Positions 27,615 through 34,578 of a DNA stretch of 64,000 nucleotides are shown piece by piece; positions within the stretch are counted from its first letter, which is position 1, and every line of letters starts with the position of its first letter. A model generated the notes under the pieces. The model had not been told where the DNA came from, ran no database searches, and worked only from the letters and a program-made list of their open reading frames with translations. Origin of the DNA: CAIVAT01 sp049317265 (GTDB lineage: Bacteria > Bacteroidota > Bacteroidia > Bacteroidales > FEN-979); NCBI GenBank assembly GCA_049317265.1, contig JBMOIP010000007.1, forward strand, positions 1 to 64,000. Direction: 5' to 3'. Made by a program: the position numbers and the translations under genes.

Positions 27615-28457
27615 ATGAAAAAATTCCACCCCGTTGTTAAAGTAAAAGGATATACCACCAGGCAGTCTGTGTTACTGAGTGAAAAGGCATTGGCGAAAAC
27701 CGCCATCGCCAGTAACTTTTTAACGGAAATTGCTGATGTATACCTTTTTATCGTAAAATTCATCCGGGAAACATTTACGCGCAATTTTGAATTCAGGGAG
27801 TTCATGCGTCAGTGTTTTCAAATCGGGTACAAATCGCTCCCGCTGGTATCCATCACCGGGGCTATCATGGGGCTCGTCCTCACCATTCAATCGCGTCCTG
27901 TACTGGTTAAGTTCGGGGCGGTTACCATGCTTCCCGGCATGGTCGCCATCTCCATGATCAGGGAGATGGGCCCGGTGATCACTGCTCTTATCCTTGCAGG
28001 AAAGGTCGGTTCGGGGATGGGCGCTGAACTTGGCTCAATGAAAGTAACCGAACAGATTGATGCCATGGAGGTATCCTCTACCAACCCGATGCGGTTTTTG
28101 GTGGTGACCAGGGTGTGGGCAGCCATTTTCATGATCCCCTTGCTGATTTTATATGCCGATGCATTCGGAATTTTCGGATGCTGGGCCGGCGCCAATATCA
28201 AAGGCGATGTATCGCTGGTTCTCTTCTTTTCCCAGGCATTCGGCAATGTACAATTCATGGACCTCCTGCCGGCGGTAATCAAGTCGTTTTTTTTCGGGGC
28301 GGTGATCGGATTCGTGGGGTGCTATAAGGGATACAATGCCGGAAGGGGAACAGAAAGTGTCGGTATTGCCGCAAATTCAGCCGTGGTACTATCCTCGCTG
28401 CTTGTAATTATTGTAGATATGATCGCTGTACAGATTACTGATATGCTGGTACAATGA
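27615..28457 (+). CDS. mlaE: MlaE family ABC permease (phospholipid transport)
   Basis: A 280-residue inner-membrane permease. Core MlaE motifs are visible: SITGAIMGLVLTIQSRPVL, the conserved MIREMGPVITALILAGKVGSGMGAELGSM block (split here into family segments) and EQIDAM. With MlaF and the MCE protein MlaD it moves glycerophospholipids between the inner and outer membranes and maintains outer-membrane asymmetry. Its stop overlaps the mlaF start as ATGA. Promoter copy 6 lies directly upstream. The N-terminus is about 20 residues longer than in enterobacterial MlaE, with an extra helix typical of Bacteroidota. Confidence 0.92.
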   Translation: MKKFHPVVKVKGYTTRQSVLLSEKALAKTAIASNFLTEIADVYLFIVKFIRETFTRNFEFREFMRQCFQIGYKSLPLVSITGAIMGLVLTIQSRPVLVKFGAVTMLPGMVAISMIREMGPVITALILAGKVGSGMGAELGSMKVTEQIDAMEVSSTNPMRFLVVTRVWAAIFMIPLLILYADAFGIFGCWAGANIKGDVSLVLFFSQAFGNVQFMDLLPAVIKSFFFGAVIGFVGCYKGYNAGRGTESVGIAANSAVVLSSLLVIIVDMIAVQITDMLVQ

Positions 28458-29236
28458 CCATACTTCACAAAGAAATACCAGCCATAAAAACAATGAAGCC
28501 TTCTTCAAAGGATCCGGTGATCGAAATCAGGAACCTGAAAAAGTCGTTCGGGCAGCAGGAAGTGCTCTCCGATATCACACTTGATCTGCTGAATGGTGAA
28601 AATCTTGTAATCCTCGGCAAATCGGGTTCGGGAAAATCGGTATTGATCAAATGCATCGCCGGTTTACTTAATTCAGATGGGGGAACCATCAAGGTCTTTG
28701 ACAAGATAGTGAATACGCTGGATAGCAATGAGCTGAATGACCTTCGCCAGAAAATCGGATTCCTTTTTCAAAGCGGCGCATTGTATGATTCCATGACCGT
28801 GAAGGAGAACCTTGAATTCCCCTTGAAGAGGATCAAGAAGGAGCTGACCGCAAAACAGGTGGCGGAAAAAATCGGGGAGGTACTTGAGAATGTTGGCCTG
28901 GCGGATGCCCTTTACAAAATGCCATCGCAACTTTCAGGCGGGATGCGTAAAAGAATCAGTCTTGCCCGCACCATTGTCGTCGACCCGATGATCATGCTGT
29001 ATGATGAACCCACCACCGGGCTCGATCCCATTACTTCAGACGAAATCAGCGCACTCATCCTGGAGGTTCAGAAGAAATACAAAACCTCCTCCATCATCAT
29101 CACCCACGATATCAAATGCGCCCGTAACACGGCAAACCGAATCATCATGCTGGCCGAAGGGATGGTGTTGAAGGAGGGGACCATGGCCGATTTTGAAAAC
29201 AGCAAAGACCCGGTCATCCAATCATTCTTCAGCTGA
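28454..29236 (+). CDS. mlaF: MlaF family ABC ATPase
   Basis: A 260-residue ATP-binding subunit. Walker A GKSGSGKS is at residues 55-62, followed by the Q-loop FLFQSGALYDSMTV (the MlaF-specific GALF/GALYDS region), signature LSGGMRKRISLARTI and Walker B IMLYDEPTTGLDP. It partners MlaE, with which it overlaps by four bases (ATGA), supporting the upstream start; a second in-frame ATG 14 codons later is possible. The third component, mlaD, follows only after a 386-bp insertion-like gap. Confidence 0.93.
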   Translation: MTILHKEIPAIKTMKPSSKDPVIEIRNLKKSFGQQEVLSDITLDLLNGENLVILGKSGSGKSVLIKCIAGLLNSDGGTIKVFDKIVNTLDSNELNDLRQKIGFLFQSGALYDSMTVKENLEFPLKRIKKELTAKQVAEKIGEVLENVGLADALYKMPSQLSGGMRKRISLARTIVVDPMIMLYDEPTTGLDPITSDEISALILEVQKKYKTSSIIITHDIKCARNTANRIIMLAEGMVLKEGTMADFENSKDPVIQSFFS

Positions 29237-29260
29237 CACCTGAAATCTGCAATCGTAAAT

Positions 29261-29590
29261 TACTGCTGATGCGTTAACTTTTAATATTCTATATAAATCA
29301 CTGATAAATAAAACAATATTGTCGTCCTGATATTTTTTGATTTGAATTATTCACAAAATTCCTCTCTGTGGCTCTCTTTGCGGTTTCTCAGTGGTACTCA
29401 GTGAAACAAAATTACACAGAGGTACCACGGAGAAGTCACTGAGAGCCACAGAGGGAAATAGAATGTATCATAGTTTGGGAATTGACCAGATGAAATATCA
29501 TTGAACGAACTACTTGTAAAATATCAAATCAGTTAGAAAGTCTATGGCAATAGCATTCTGATAGCACCTTAAGTTAAACGCATCAGCACT
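29261..29590. mobile_element. Candidate MITE between mlaF and mlaD
   Basis: A 330-bp non-coding segment bounded by inverted repeats: GCTGATGCGTTAACTT at 29265-29280 against AAGTTAAACGCATCAGC at 29571-29587 (one extra A). It is flanked on each side by the 10-bp direct repeat AATCGTAAAT (29251-29260 and 29591-29600), like a target duplication. It contains palindrome copy c and no gene. This accounts for nearly all of the 386-bp gap. Confidence 0.5.
29358..29460. repeat. CACAGAG-type large inverted repeat, copy c
   Basis: Left arm TTCCTCTCTGTGGCTCTC pairs with right arm GAGAGCCACAGAGGGAA; inner GTGGTAC also pairs with GTACCAC. It is the best-paired of the four copies and could form a long hairpin inside the MITE candidate. 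Confidence 0.65.
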
Positions 29591-29622
29591 AATCGTAAAT
29601 CACATATTCGTAAATCAACAAG

Positions 29623-30405
29623 ATGGAAACAAAATCACAAAAATTCAAAATCAGGTTAGGCCTTTTCATTGCAGGAGGCCTGGCGCTATTTGTCCTCGCC
29701 ATCTTTATCATCGGCAAGCAGAAAAACCTGTTCAATCCTGTATTTCAGATTACAACGACATTTTCGAATGTCAGCGGGTTGCAGGTTGGCAACAACATCC
29801 GCTTCTCCGGGATCAATGTAGGCACTGTTGACAACATCACCATCATCAACGATTCGACGGTGAAGGTGGACATGCTGATCAAAAAAGATGTCAGGCAGTT
29901 TATCAAGACTGATTGCGAAGTAGCCATAGGGTCGGAAGGACTGATTGGCGACAGGTTGCTCGTGATCACGCAAGGCAGTGCGGAGGCTCAGCCTGTAAAG
30001 AATAAGCAGCGCCTTGTCTCGGCCGAACCCGTTGAACTCGATGCCATCATGGCCAGCTTGCAGGTTACTGCCGGCAATGCGGAAATTATTTCGCAACAGC
30101 TGGCCGAAGTGATGTATAAAGTAAACAACGGCCAGGGAACCCTTGGAAGACTAATTGAAGATACGGCCATTGCCAACAATTTAAGCCAGACGATGGTGAA
30201 CATCAAACGGAGCAGCAAGGGGCTGGATGAAAATATGAATGCAGCCAAGGAGAATTTCCTGCTGAGAGGGTACTTCAGAAGGCAGGCTGAGGCGGAAGAA
30301 GAGAAGAAACAGGATGCGGCAGATAAGGTCAAGGATGCCCGGAAGAAGAAAGCGTCAGAAGATAAAAAAGCAGCAAAACAAAAGTTAAAGGACGATAAGA
30401 AATAG
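29623..30405 (+). CDS. mlaD: MlaD family MCE-domain protein
   Basis: A 260-residue protein with one N-terminal membrane anchor (LGLFIAGGLALFVLAIFIIG) followed by an MCE domain (about residues 38-115: TTFSNVSGLQVGNNIRFSGINVG, later GSEGLIGDRLLVI). The helical C-terminus ends in a strongly charged K/E/D-rich tail. MCE proteins form hexameric rings that carry lipid across the periplasm and work with MlaE/MlaF. The gene lies 386 bp behind mlaF with the MITE candidate in between, and I see no promoter of the common type just upstream, so it may depend on read-through. Confidence 0.9.
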   Translation: METKSQKFKIRLGLFIAGGLALFVLAIFIIGKQKNLFNPVFQITTTFSNVSGLQVGNNIRFSGINVGTVDNITIINDSTVKVDMLIKKDVRQFIKTDCEVAIGSEGLIGDRLLVITQGSAEAQPVKNKQRLVSAEPVELDAIMASLQVTAGNAEIISQQLAEVMYKVNNGQGTLGRLIEDTAIANNLSQTMVNIKRSSKGLDENMNAAKENFLLRGYFRRQAEAEEEKKQDAADKVKDARKKKASEDKKAAKQKLKDDKK

Positions 30406-30420
30406 CATTGTTGCAGCAAA

Positions 30421-30487
30421 TGTGTGAATCATGTAAGTTTAACTAAAAGTTGTGTAACACATTCCGGTTCGCCGGGTCGGACCTTTG
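30421..30487 (+). promoter_or_regulatory. Common direct-repeat promoter element, copy 7 (OmpA lipoprotein)
   Basis: TGTGTGAATC leads; TGTAA half-sites at 30432-30436 and 30453-30457 (21 bp); -7 box GACCTTTG at 30480-30487, 27 bp after the second. It starts 15 bp after the mlaD stop. Confidence 0.88.
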
Positions 30488-30517
30488 CTTCCTCAATATT
30501 CAACTAAAAAAACCAAA

Positions 30518-31315
30518 ATGAAAAAGAGTCTCTATTCCATTGCATGCCTCTCCATCGTGATCGGTATGATGTTTACCTCTTGTATTTCAAACAAGAAGTT
30601 CGCTGCTTCCCAGGCGAAAGTGGATCAACTTCAGAAAGACAACGCCAGTTCACTCGGCAAACTGAATGATTGCAATTTACAGGTAAGAAACCTGAGTAAT
30701 GAAAAGACCTCCCTGCAAAATGCAAACGCCTCGGTTGAAAACGATCTGAAAGCGCTCTCCTCAACCTCCAAAATGACCATTGCGGAACAGGCAAAAAGGC
30801 TTCAAAGCTTACAGAATATGATTCAATCGCAACGGGATGTGATGTCAAATTTGAAAAATTCAATCGCAGCAGCGTTGCTGAATTACAAAGCCGATGAATT
30901 GTCGGTCTATATCAAGGATGGCAATGTATATGTTTCGATGGAAGAGAAACTGCTTTTCAAATCGGGCAGCGACCTGGTCAATCCACAGGGGAAAGAGGCG
31001 CTGAAATCGCTTGCAAAGGTGATCAACAGCACCAAAGACATTACGGTAAACATCGAAGGACATACCGACAATGTCCCCATCAACACCAAACAGTTTGAAG
31101 ACAACTGGGATCTGAGCACTGCGAGAGCGACATCCATTGTACGTATCCTGACCAAGGATTACGACTTTGATCCAAACCGAATTACTGCATCGGGCAGAGG
31201 CAAGTTCCACCCGGTTAAAACAAATGACACTGCTGAAGGACGTGCCGGGAACCGCAGAACAGAAGTAATTCTTTCGCCCGACCTCAATGAACTTTACAAA
31301 CTTTTGTATCAATAG
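30518..31315 (+). CDS. OmpA/Pal-like peptidoglycan-binding lipoprotein
   Basis: A 265-residue protein. Start at 30518 (MKKSLYSIACLSIVIG) gives a lipoprotein signal with lipobox FTSC. A long coiled-coil segment follows (about 30-120, with many K, Q, N, S heptads), then a C-terminal OmpA domain (VNIEGHTDNVPI, NWDLSTARATSIVRIL, NRRTEVIL). It would link the outer membrane to peptidoglycan across a helical spacer. Promoter copy 7 ends 30 bp before the ATG. A terminator lies 30 bp beyond the stop, so the next gene may be only partly co-transcribed. Confidence 0.88.
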   Translation: MKKSLYSIACLSIVIGMMFTSCISNKKFAASQAKVDQLQKDNASSLGKLNDCNLQVRNLSNEKTSLQNANASVENDLKALSSTSKMTIAEQAKRLQSLQNMIQSQRDVMSNLKNSIAAALLNYKADELSVYIKDGNVYVSMEEKLLFKSGSDLVNPQGKEALKSLAKVINSTKDITVNIEGHTDNVPINTKQFEDNWDLSTARATSIVRILTKDYDFDPNRITASGRGKFHPVKTNDTAEGRAGNRRTEVILSPDLNELYKLLYQ

Positions 31316-31345
31316 GCTATTTCTCATACGTCTTATGATCAATTG

Positions 31346-31383
31346 CACCTGGCACCCTGCAAAGTGCCGGGTGTTTTTTTTAA
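31346..31383 (+). terminator. Rho-independent terminator
   Basis: A 10-bp stem with one wobble pair (CACCTGGCAC at 31346-31355, GTGCCGGGTG at 31364-31373), an 8-base loop and a run of eight T. It lies between the OmpA lipoprotein and the small barrel protein. Confidence 0.85.
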
Positions 31384-31409
31384 TCATCAATCAACTCCTG
31401 ATAAAAAAA

Positions 31410-31979
31410 ATGAAAAATCTTAAAATAGCAATTTTACTGGTCCTTATGGCCGGTTTCTCAGTTCAGGGTTTCAGCGGAAATGGTCCGCTCGACCCGGCAG
31501 GCAAAGGCAATGGAATCCTCGGATTCGGATTTGGTCCCGCCATCCCCTTTTATGGCAGCAACGGGTCTGGTCCCGCCTTTATCATCCGTTATGATCATGG
31601 TATATGGCGGGCCGGACCTGGCACCATCAGCCTGGGCGGCCAGATAGGAACCTCCTTCTTCTGGCACCACTATTGGCACAAGGATGTTCAATACACCGAA
31701 CATTGGACCAACCTCGGGTTTGTCTTCAGAGCCGCCTATCATTATGGCTGGAAAGTTCCCGGCCTCGACACCTACGCAGGTTTTGGAGGAGGAACCGTGT
31801 TCAGCATGTACAATGATGGCGGATACTACCCCGAAACCAAGCCATCGCATGTGGGCTATCTGCCATCGGTATTTTTTGGCGGAACCTACTTCTTCAGCCC
31901 GGTTGTTGGCATCAATGCCGAATTCGGCTACAATTTTGCATATGCCGCCATTGGCCTCAATTTCAGGATCAACAAATAG
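31410..31979 (+). CDS. Small outer-membrane beta-barrel-like protein
   Basis: A 189-residue protein starting at 31410 (MKNLKIAILLVLMAGFSVQG, signal peptide). The mature part is rich in glycine and aromatic residues with alternating strands (GILGFGFGPAIPFYG, WTNLGFVFRAAYHYGW, GTYFFSPVVGINAEFGYNFAYAAIGLNFRINK) and looks like an eight-strand porin-fold protein similar in design to the outer membrane protein beta-barrel families. No precise family was recognised. It is separated from the upstream OmpA lipoprotein gene by a terminator, and no promoter of the common type lies between them, so it depends on read-through or an unseen promoter. Confidence 0.75.
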   Translation: MKNLKIAILLVLMAGFSVQGFSGNGPLDPAGKGNGILGFGFGPAIPFYGSNGSGPAFIIRYDHGIWRAGPGTISLGGQIGTSFFWHHYWHKDVQYTEHWTNLGFVFRAAYHYGWKVPGLDTYAGFGGGTVFSMYNDGGYYPETKPSHVGYLPSVFFGGTYFFSPVVGINAEFGYNFAYAAIGLNFRINK

Positions 31980-31997
31980 CCAGAAAAATTCAAAAAA

Positions 31998-32091
31998 TGC
32001 CACAAGGGCACAAAGAAACAAAGGCGCACAAAGAGTTATATATAAGCAGCATAACCTTCGTGAAACTTAGTGCCTCTGTGCCTTTGTGGCA
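31998..32091. repeat. Large inverted repeat, copy d (TGCCACAA/GGCACA variant)
   Basis: Left arm TGCCACAAGGGCACAAAG pairs with right arm CTGTGCCTTTGTGGCA. It occupies the first part of the 288-bp gap before the lmo0937-like gene; promoter copy 8 fills the rest. A shorter related sequence is at about 44793-44818. Confidence 0.6.
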
Positions 32092-32139
32092 ATGATGTGC
32101 TTTTCGGGATAGGGTCAATACCCGAATGGCACAGTTAAA

Positions 32140-32205
32140 GTGTGAATGATGTAAGTTATAGTAAAAATTATGTAACGCATCCCGGCTGCCAGGGGCATAA
32201 CTTTG
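32140..32205 (+). promoter_or_regulatory. Common direct-repeat promoter element, copy 8 (lmo0937-like gene onwards)
   Basis: GTGTGAATG leads; TGTAA half-sites at 32150-32154 and 32171-32175 (21 bp); full consensus -7 box TAACTTTG at 32198-32205, 27 bp after the second. Confidence 0.88.
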
Positions 32206-32267
32206 TTCCTGTATTCAATGATACAAACCTGGCCCGGGGGAATCGGGAAACTTAAATATACATCATC

Positions 32268-32423
32268 ATGGGAAGCTTATTATACATCATCGCGGTTATT
32301 CTGGTTATAGCATGGGCCATTGGATTTTTCGCCTACAGCGCCGGAGGCATCATTCACATCCTGCTGGTTATTGCGCTTATTGCAATAATATTCAGGGTAA
32401 TCCAGGGAAGAAACGTAATTTAA
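32268..32423 (+). CDS. lmo0937/DUF5670-type membrane miniprotein
   Basis: A 51-residue protein (ATG 32268, TAA 32421-32423) consisting of two membrane segments (LLYIIAVILVIAWAIGFFAY and a second beginning GGIIHILLVIALIAIIFRV) and a short basic end (IQGRNVI). The pattern, including the G-G-x-IH-x-LL-x-IA turn, matches the lmo0937 family of tiny membrane proteins, often stress-induced and of unknown function. It lies 63 bp behind promoter copy 8 and 8 bp ahead of the AI-2E permease frame, making it the first gene of that operon. Confidence 0.85.
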   Translation: MGSLLYIIAVILVIAWAIGFFAYSAGGIIHILLVIALIAIIFRVIQGRNVI

Positions 32424-32430
32424 AAAAGCC

Positions 32431-33541
32431 GTGACAGCTAAAGAACTCGTATTCCCTTTTTACGCCAGGATCACATTTCTTTTGGTCGGTTCCTTTGCCT
32501 TGATAGCGATGTTGTACATCGCTCAAGGCATTGTTGTTCCGATCATATTTGCAATAATTATTGCCATCCTGCTCCAACCAGTTGTGAGTTTTTTAGTCAG
32601 GTTACGCATCAACAGGGTAGTTGCCATTGCGATTACCATGTTACTGACATTTTTGATCATTGCTGCAATTGGTTTTTTGCTGTTCACACAGGCAAGCCGG
32701 TTCAGCGAATCCTGGCCACTATTGGTCGACAGGTTTACCTTGATGCTCAACCAGTCTATCACATGGGTATCCGAATATTTTGATATAAAACCACAAAAAA
32801 TCCACGAATGGATCATTAAAACCAAAAATGAAGTCATCAACACGAGCAGCGCTGCCATTGGGCAAACCCTGCTCTCCGTTGGGAACACCATTGTGGTGAT
32901 CCTGCTGGTTCCGGCCTATGTTTTTATGATCCTTTATTACCAGCCGCTGCTGCTTGACTTTATCCGCAGACTGTTTGCAAAAAAGCCATCAAAGCCAGGT
33001 GAGTGAGGTGGTGGGTCAAACCAAAACTGTGATACAACACTATCTCATCGGGCTGGTTATAGAAGCCATCATTGTGGCAACCCTGGATGCCACCGCACTT
33101 TTTATCCTGGGAATTGACTATGCGATTTTGCTGGGGATTTTAGGCGCTTTGCTGAATGTCATTCCATATATCGGCGGACTTGTTGCCGTAGCGCTGCCCA
33201 TGATGATCGCAATAGCCACCAAATCAACGGCATGGTATGCCGTTTATGTGTTGCTTGCATACTATTTCATTCAGCTGATCGACAACAACTACATTGTTCC
33301 CATCATCGTCTCTTCGAAAGTCAAAATCAATGCCTTGTTTTCCATCATCGTGGTCATTGCAGGAAATGCCTTATGGGGAGTCCCCGGCATGTTTCTGTCC
33401 ATACCCCTGCTTGCCATCATCAAACTTATTTTCGATCACATCGATTCTCTCAAACCCTGGGGCTTTTTATTAGGCGACACCATGCCGCAGATCATTAAAA
33501 TCAGCCCGGTAATAAAAAAAATATTAAAAAAATCTAAATGA
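32431..33541 (+). pseudogene. AI-2E family permease interrupted by a +1 frameshift
   Basis: Two frames, 32431-33006 and 32954-33541, together make one AI-2E (PerM/TqsA-like) transporter of about 370 residues: N-terminal helices (MLYIAQGIVVPIIFAIIIAI), the periplasmic stretch, and the C-terminal core (LLGILGALLNVIPYIGG, FIQLIDNNYIVPIIVSSKV, ALWGVPGMFLSIPLLAI). The frame is lost in a run of six A near 32980; removing one A restores continuous reading (LFAKSHQSQVSEVVG). No stop or decay is seen elsewhere, so it may be a sequencing error or a slippage site. The first codon is GTG at 32431. Substrates in this family vary; autoinducer export should not be assumed. Confidence 0.85.
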
Positions 33542-34578
33542 TAGAGGTTAAAAAAGAAGGCATCATCCTGTCGAAGACCGATTTGGAATTTGAAAACGAA
33601 AGTGTGCTCAACCCCGCGGCCATCCGCGAAGGCGACAACGTTCACCTGTTTTACAGAGCCGTGCGTAAAGGAAATAATTCAACCATCGGTTACTGCCGTC
33701 TCGACGGACCACTCACGGTCGCCGAACGATGGGATAAGCCCATCATGGTTCCCGAGTTGGATTTTGAAACTCAAGGTGTAGAAGATCCAAGGATTGTCAA
33801 GATCGATGACCTTTATTACATGTCGTATACCGGTTATGACGGAATCAATGCACGTGGGGCCGTGGCGACTTCAAAGGATATGATCCATTTTAAAAAACAG
33901 GGAATTGTCGTTCCTCCGATCACTTACGCCGAATTTGTTTTCCTTGCTGAATCGGCAGGAAAAGTAAATGAAAACTATTACCGGAATCAAAAGTTTTATT
34001 ACCAGGAGGCAGATCCCGAAAAGAAGATGCTTTTATGGGATAAAAATGTGGTTTTCTTTCCCCGCAGGATCAATGGCAACCTGGTATTTTTGCACCGAAT
34101 AAGGCCGGGCATCCAGCTTGCTACCGTAAAAAACATCAAAGACCTGACCAAGGAGTTTTGGACAGAATACTTTCTTAACCTGCAGGATCATATTGTATTG
34201 GATCCTGTGCATGGACATGAATCTAGTTATATCGGAGGAGGTTGCCCCCCCATTGAGACCGAGCATGGCTGGCTATTGATCTACCATGGTGTGGAGGATA
34301 CGAACAAAGGACTCATTTACTCCGCCTGCGCTGCAGCTTTACTGGACCTGGATGATCCTACCAAAGAGATCGCACGGTTGCCCTATGCATTATTTTCGCC
34401 TGAGTATGAATGGGAAAAGAGAGGTGAAGTAAACAATGTAGTATTTCCCACAGGTACCGCCCTTTTTGGCGATACTTTGTTTATCTATTATGGAGCTGCC
34501 GACACCCATATTGCCTGTGCCTCCGTGAGTTTATCCGCTTTAATGACCGAACTGTTAACATATACTGCAAAAAAATGA
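33538..34578 (+). CDS. GH130 family beta-mannosyl phosphorylase/hydrolase
   Basis: A 346-residue five-bladed beta-propeller enzyme of glycoside hydrolase family 130. Marks: LNPAAIREGDNVHLFYRAV, the conserved VEDPRIV segment with the proposed acid Asp, YTGYDG, and GGGCPPIETEHGWLLIYHGV. Most members phosphorolyse beta-mannosides such as Man-GlcNAc or mannobiose; some hydrolyse. There is no signal peptide, so it is cytoplasmic, acting on a glycan made or imported by the cell. It overlaps the AI-2E stop region by four bases and the next glycosyltransferase by four bases, so the pair probably works on the same mannose-containing product. Confidence 0.88.
   Translation: MIEVKKEGIILSKTDLEFENESVLNPAAIREGDNVHLFYRAVRKGNNSTIGYCRLDGPLTVAERWDKPIMVPELDFETQGVEDPRIVKIDDLYYMSYTGYDGINARGAVATSKDMIHFKKQGIVVPPITYAEFVFLAESAGKVNENYYRNQKFYYQEADPEKKMLLWDKNVVFFPRRINGNLVFLHRIRPGIQLATVKNIKDLTKEFWTEYFLNLQDHIVLDPVHGHESSYIGGGCPPIETEHGWLLIYHGVEDTNKGLIYSACAAALLDLDDPTKEIARLPYALFSPEYEWEKRGEVNNVVFPTGTALFGDTLFIYYGAADTHIACASVSLSALMTELLTYTAKK

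Noticed and set aside
32431..33541. Programmed frameshift in the AI-2E permease
   Set aside because: An A run alone is not enough; no downstream pseudoknot or upstream Shine-Dalgarno-like stimulator was seen, so a simple indel is preferred.
32954..33541. Quorum-sensing export as the role of the AI-2E protein
   Set aside because: The family name is historical; many members transport other substrates, and no luxS is in the window.
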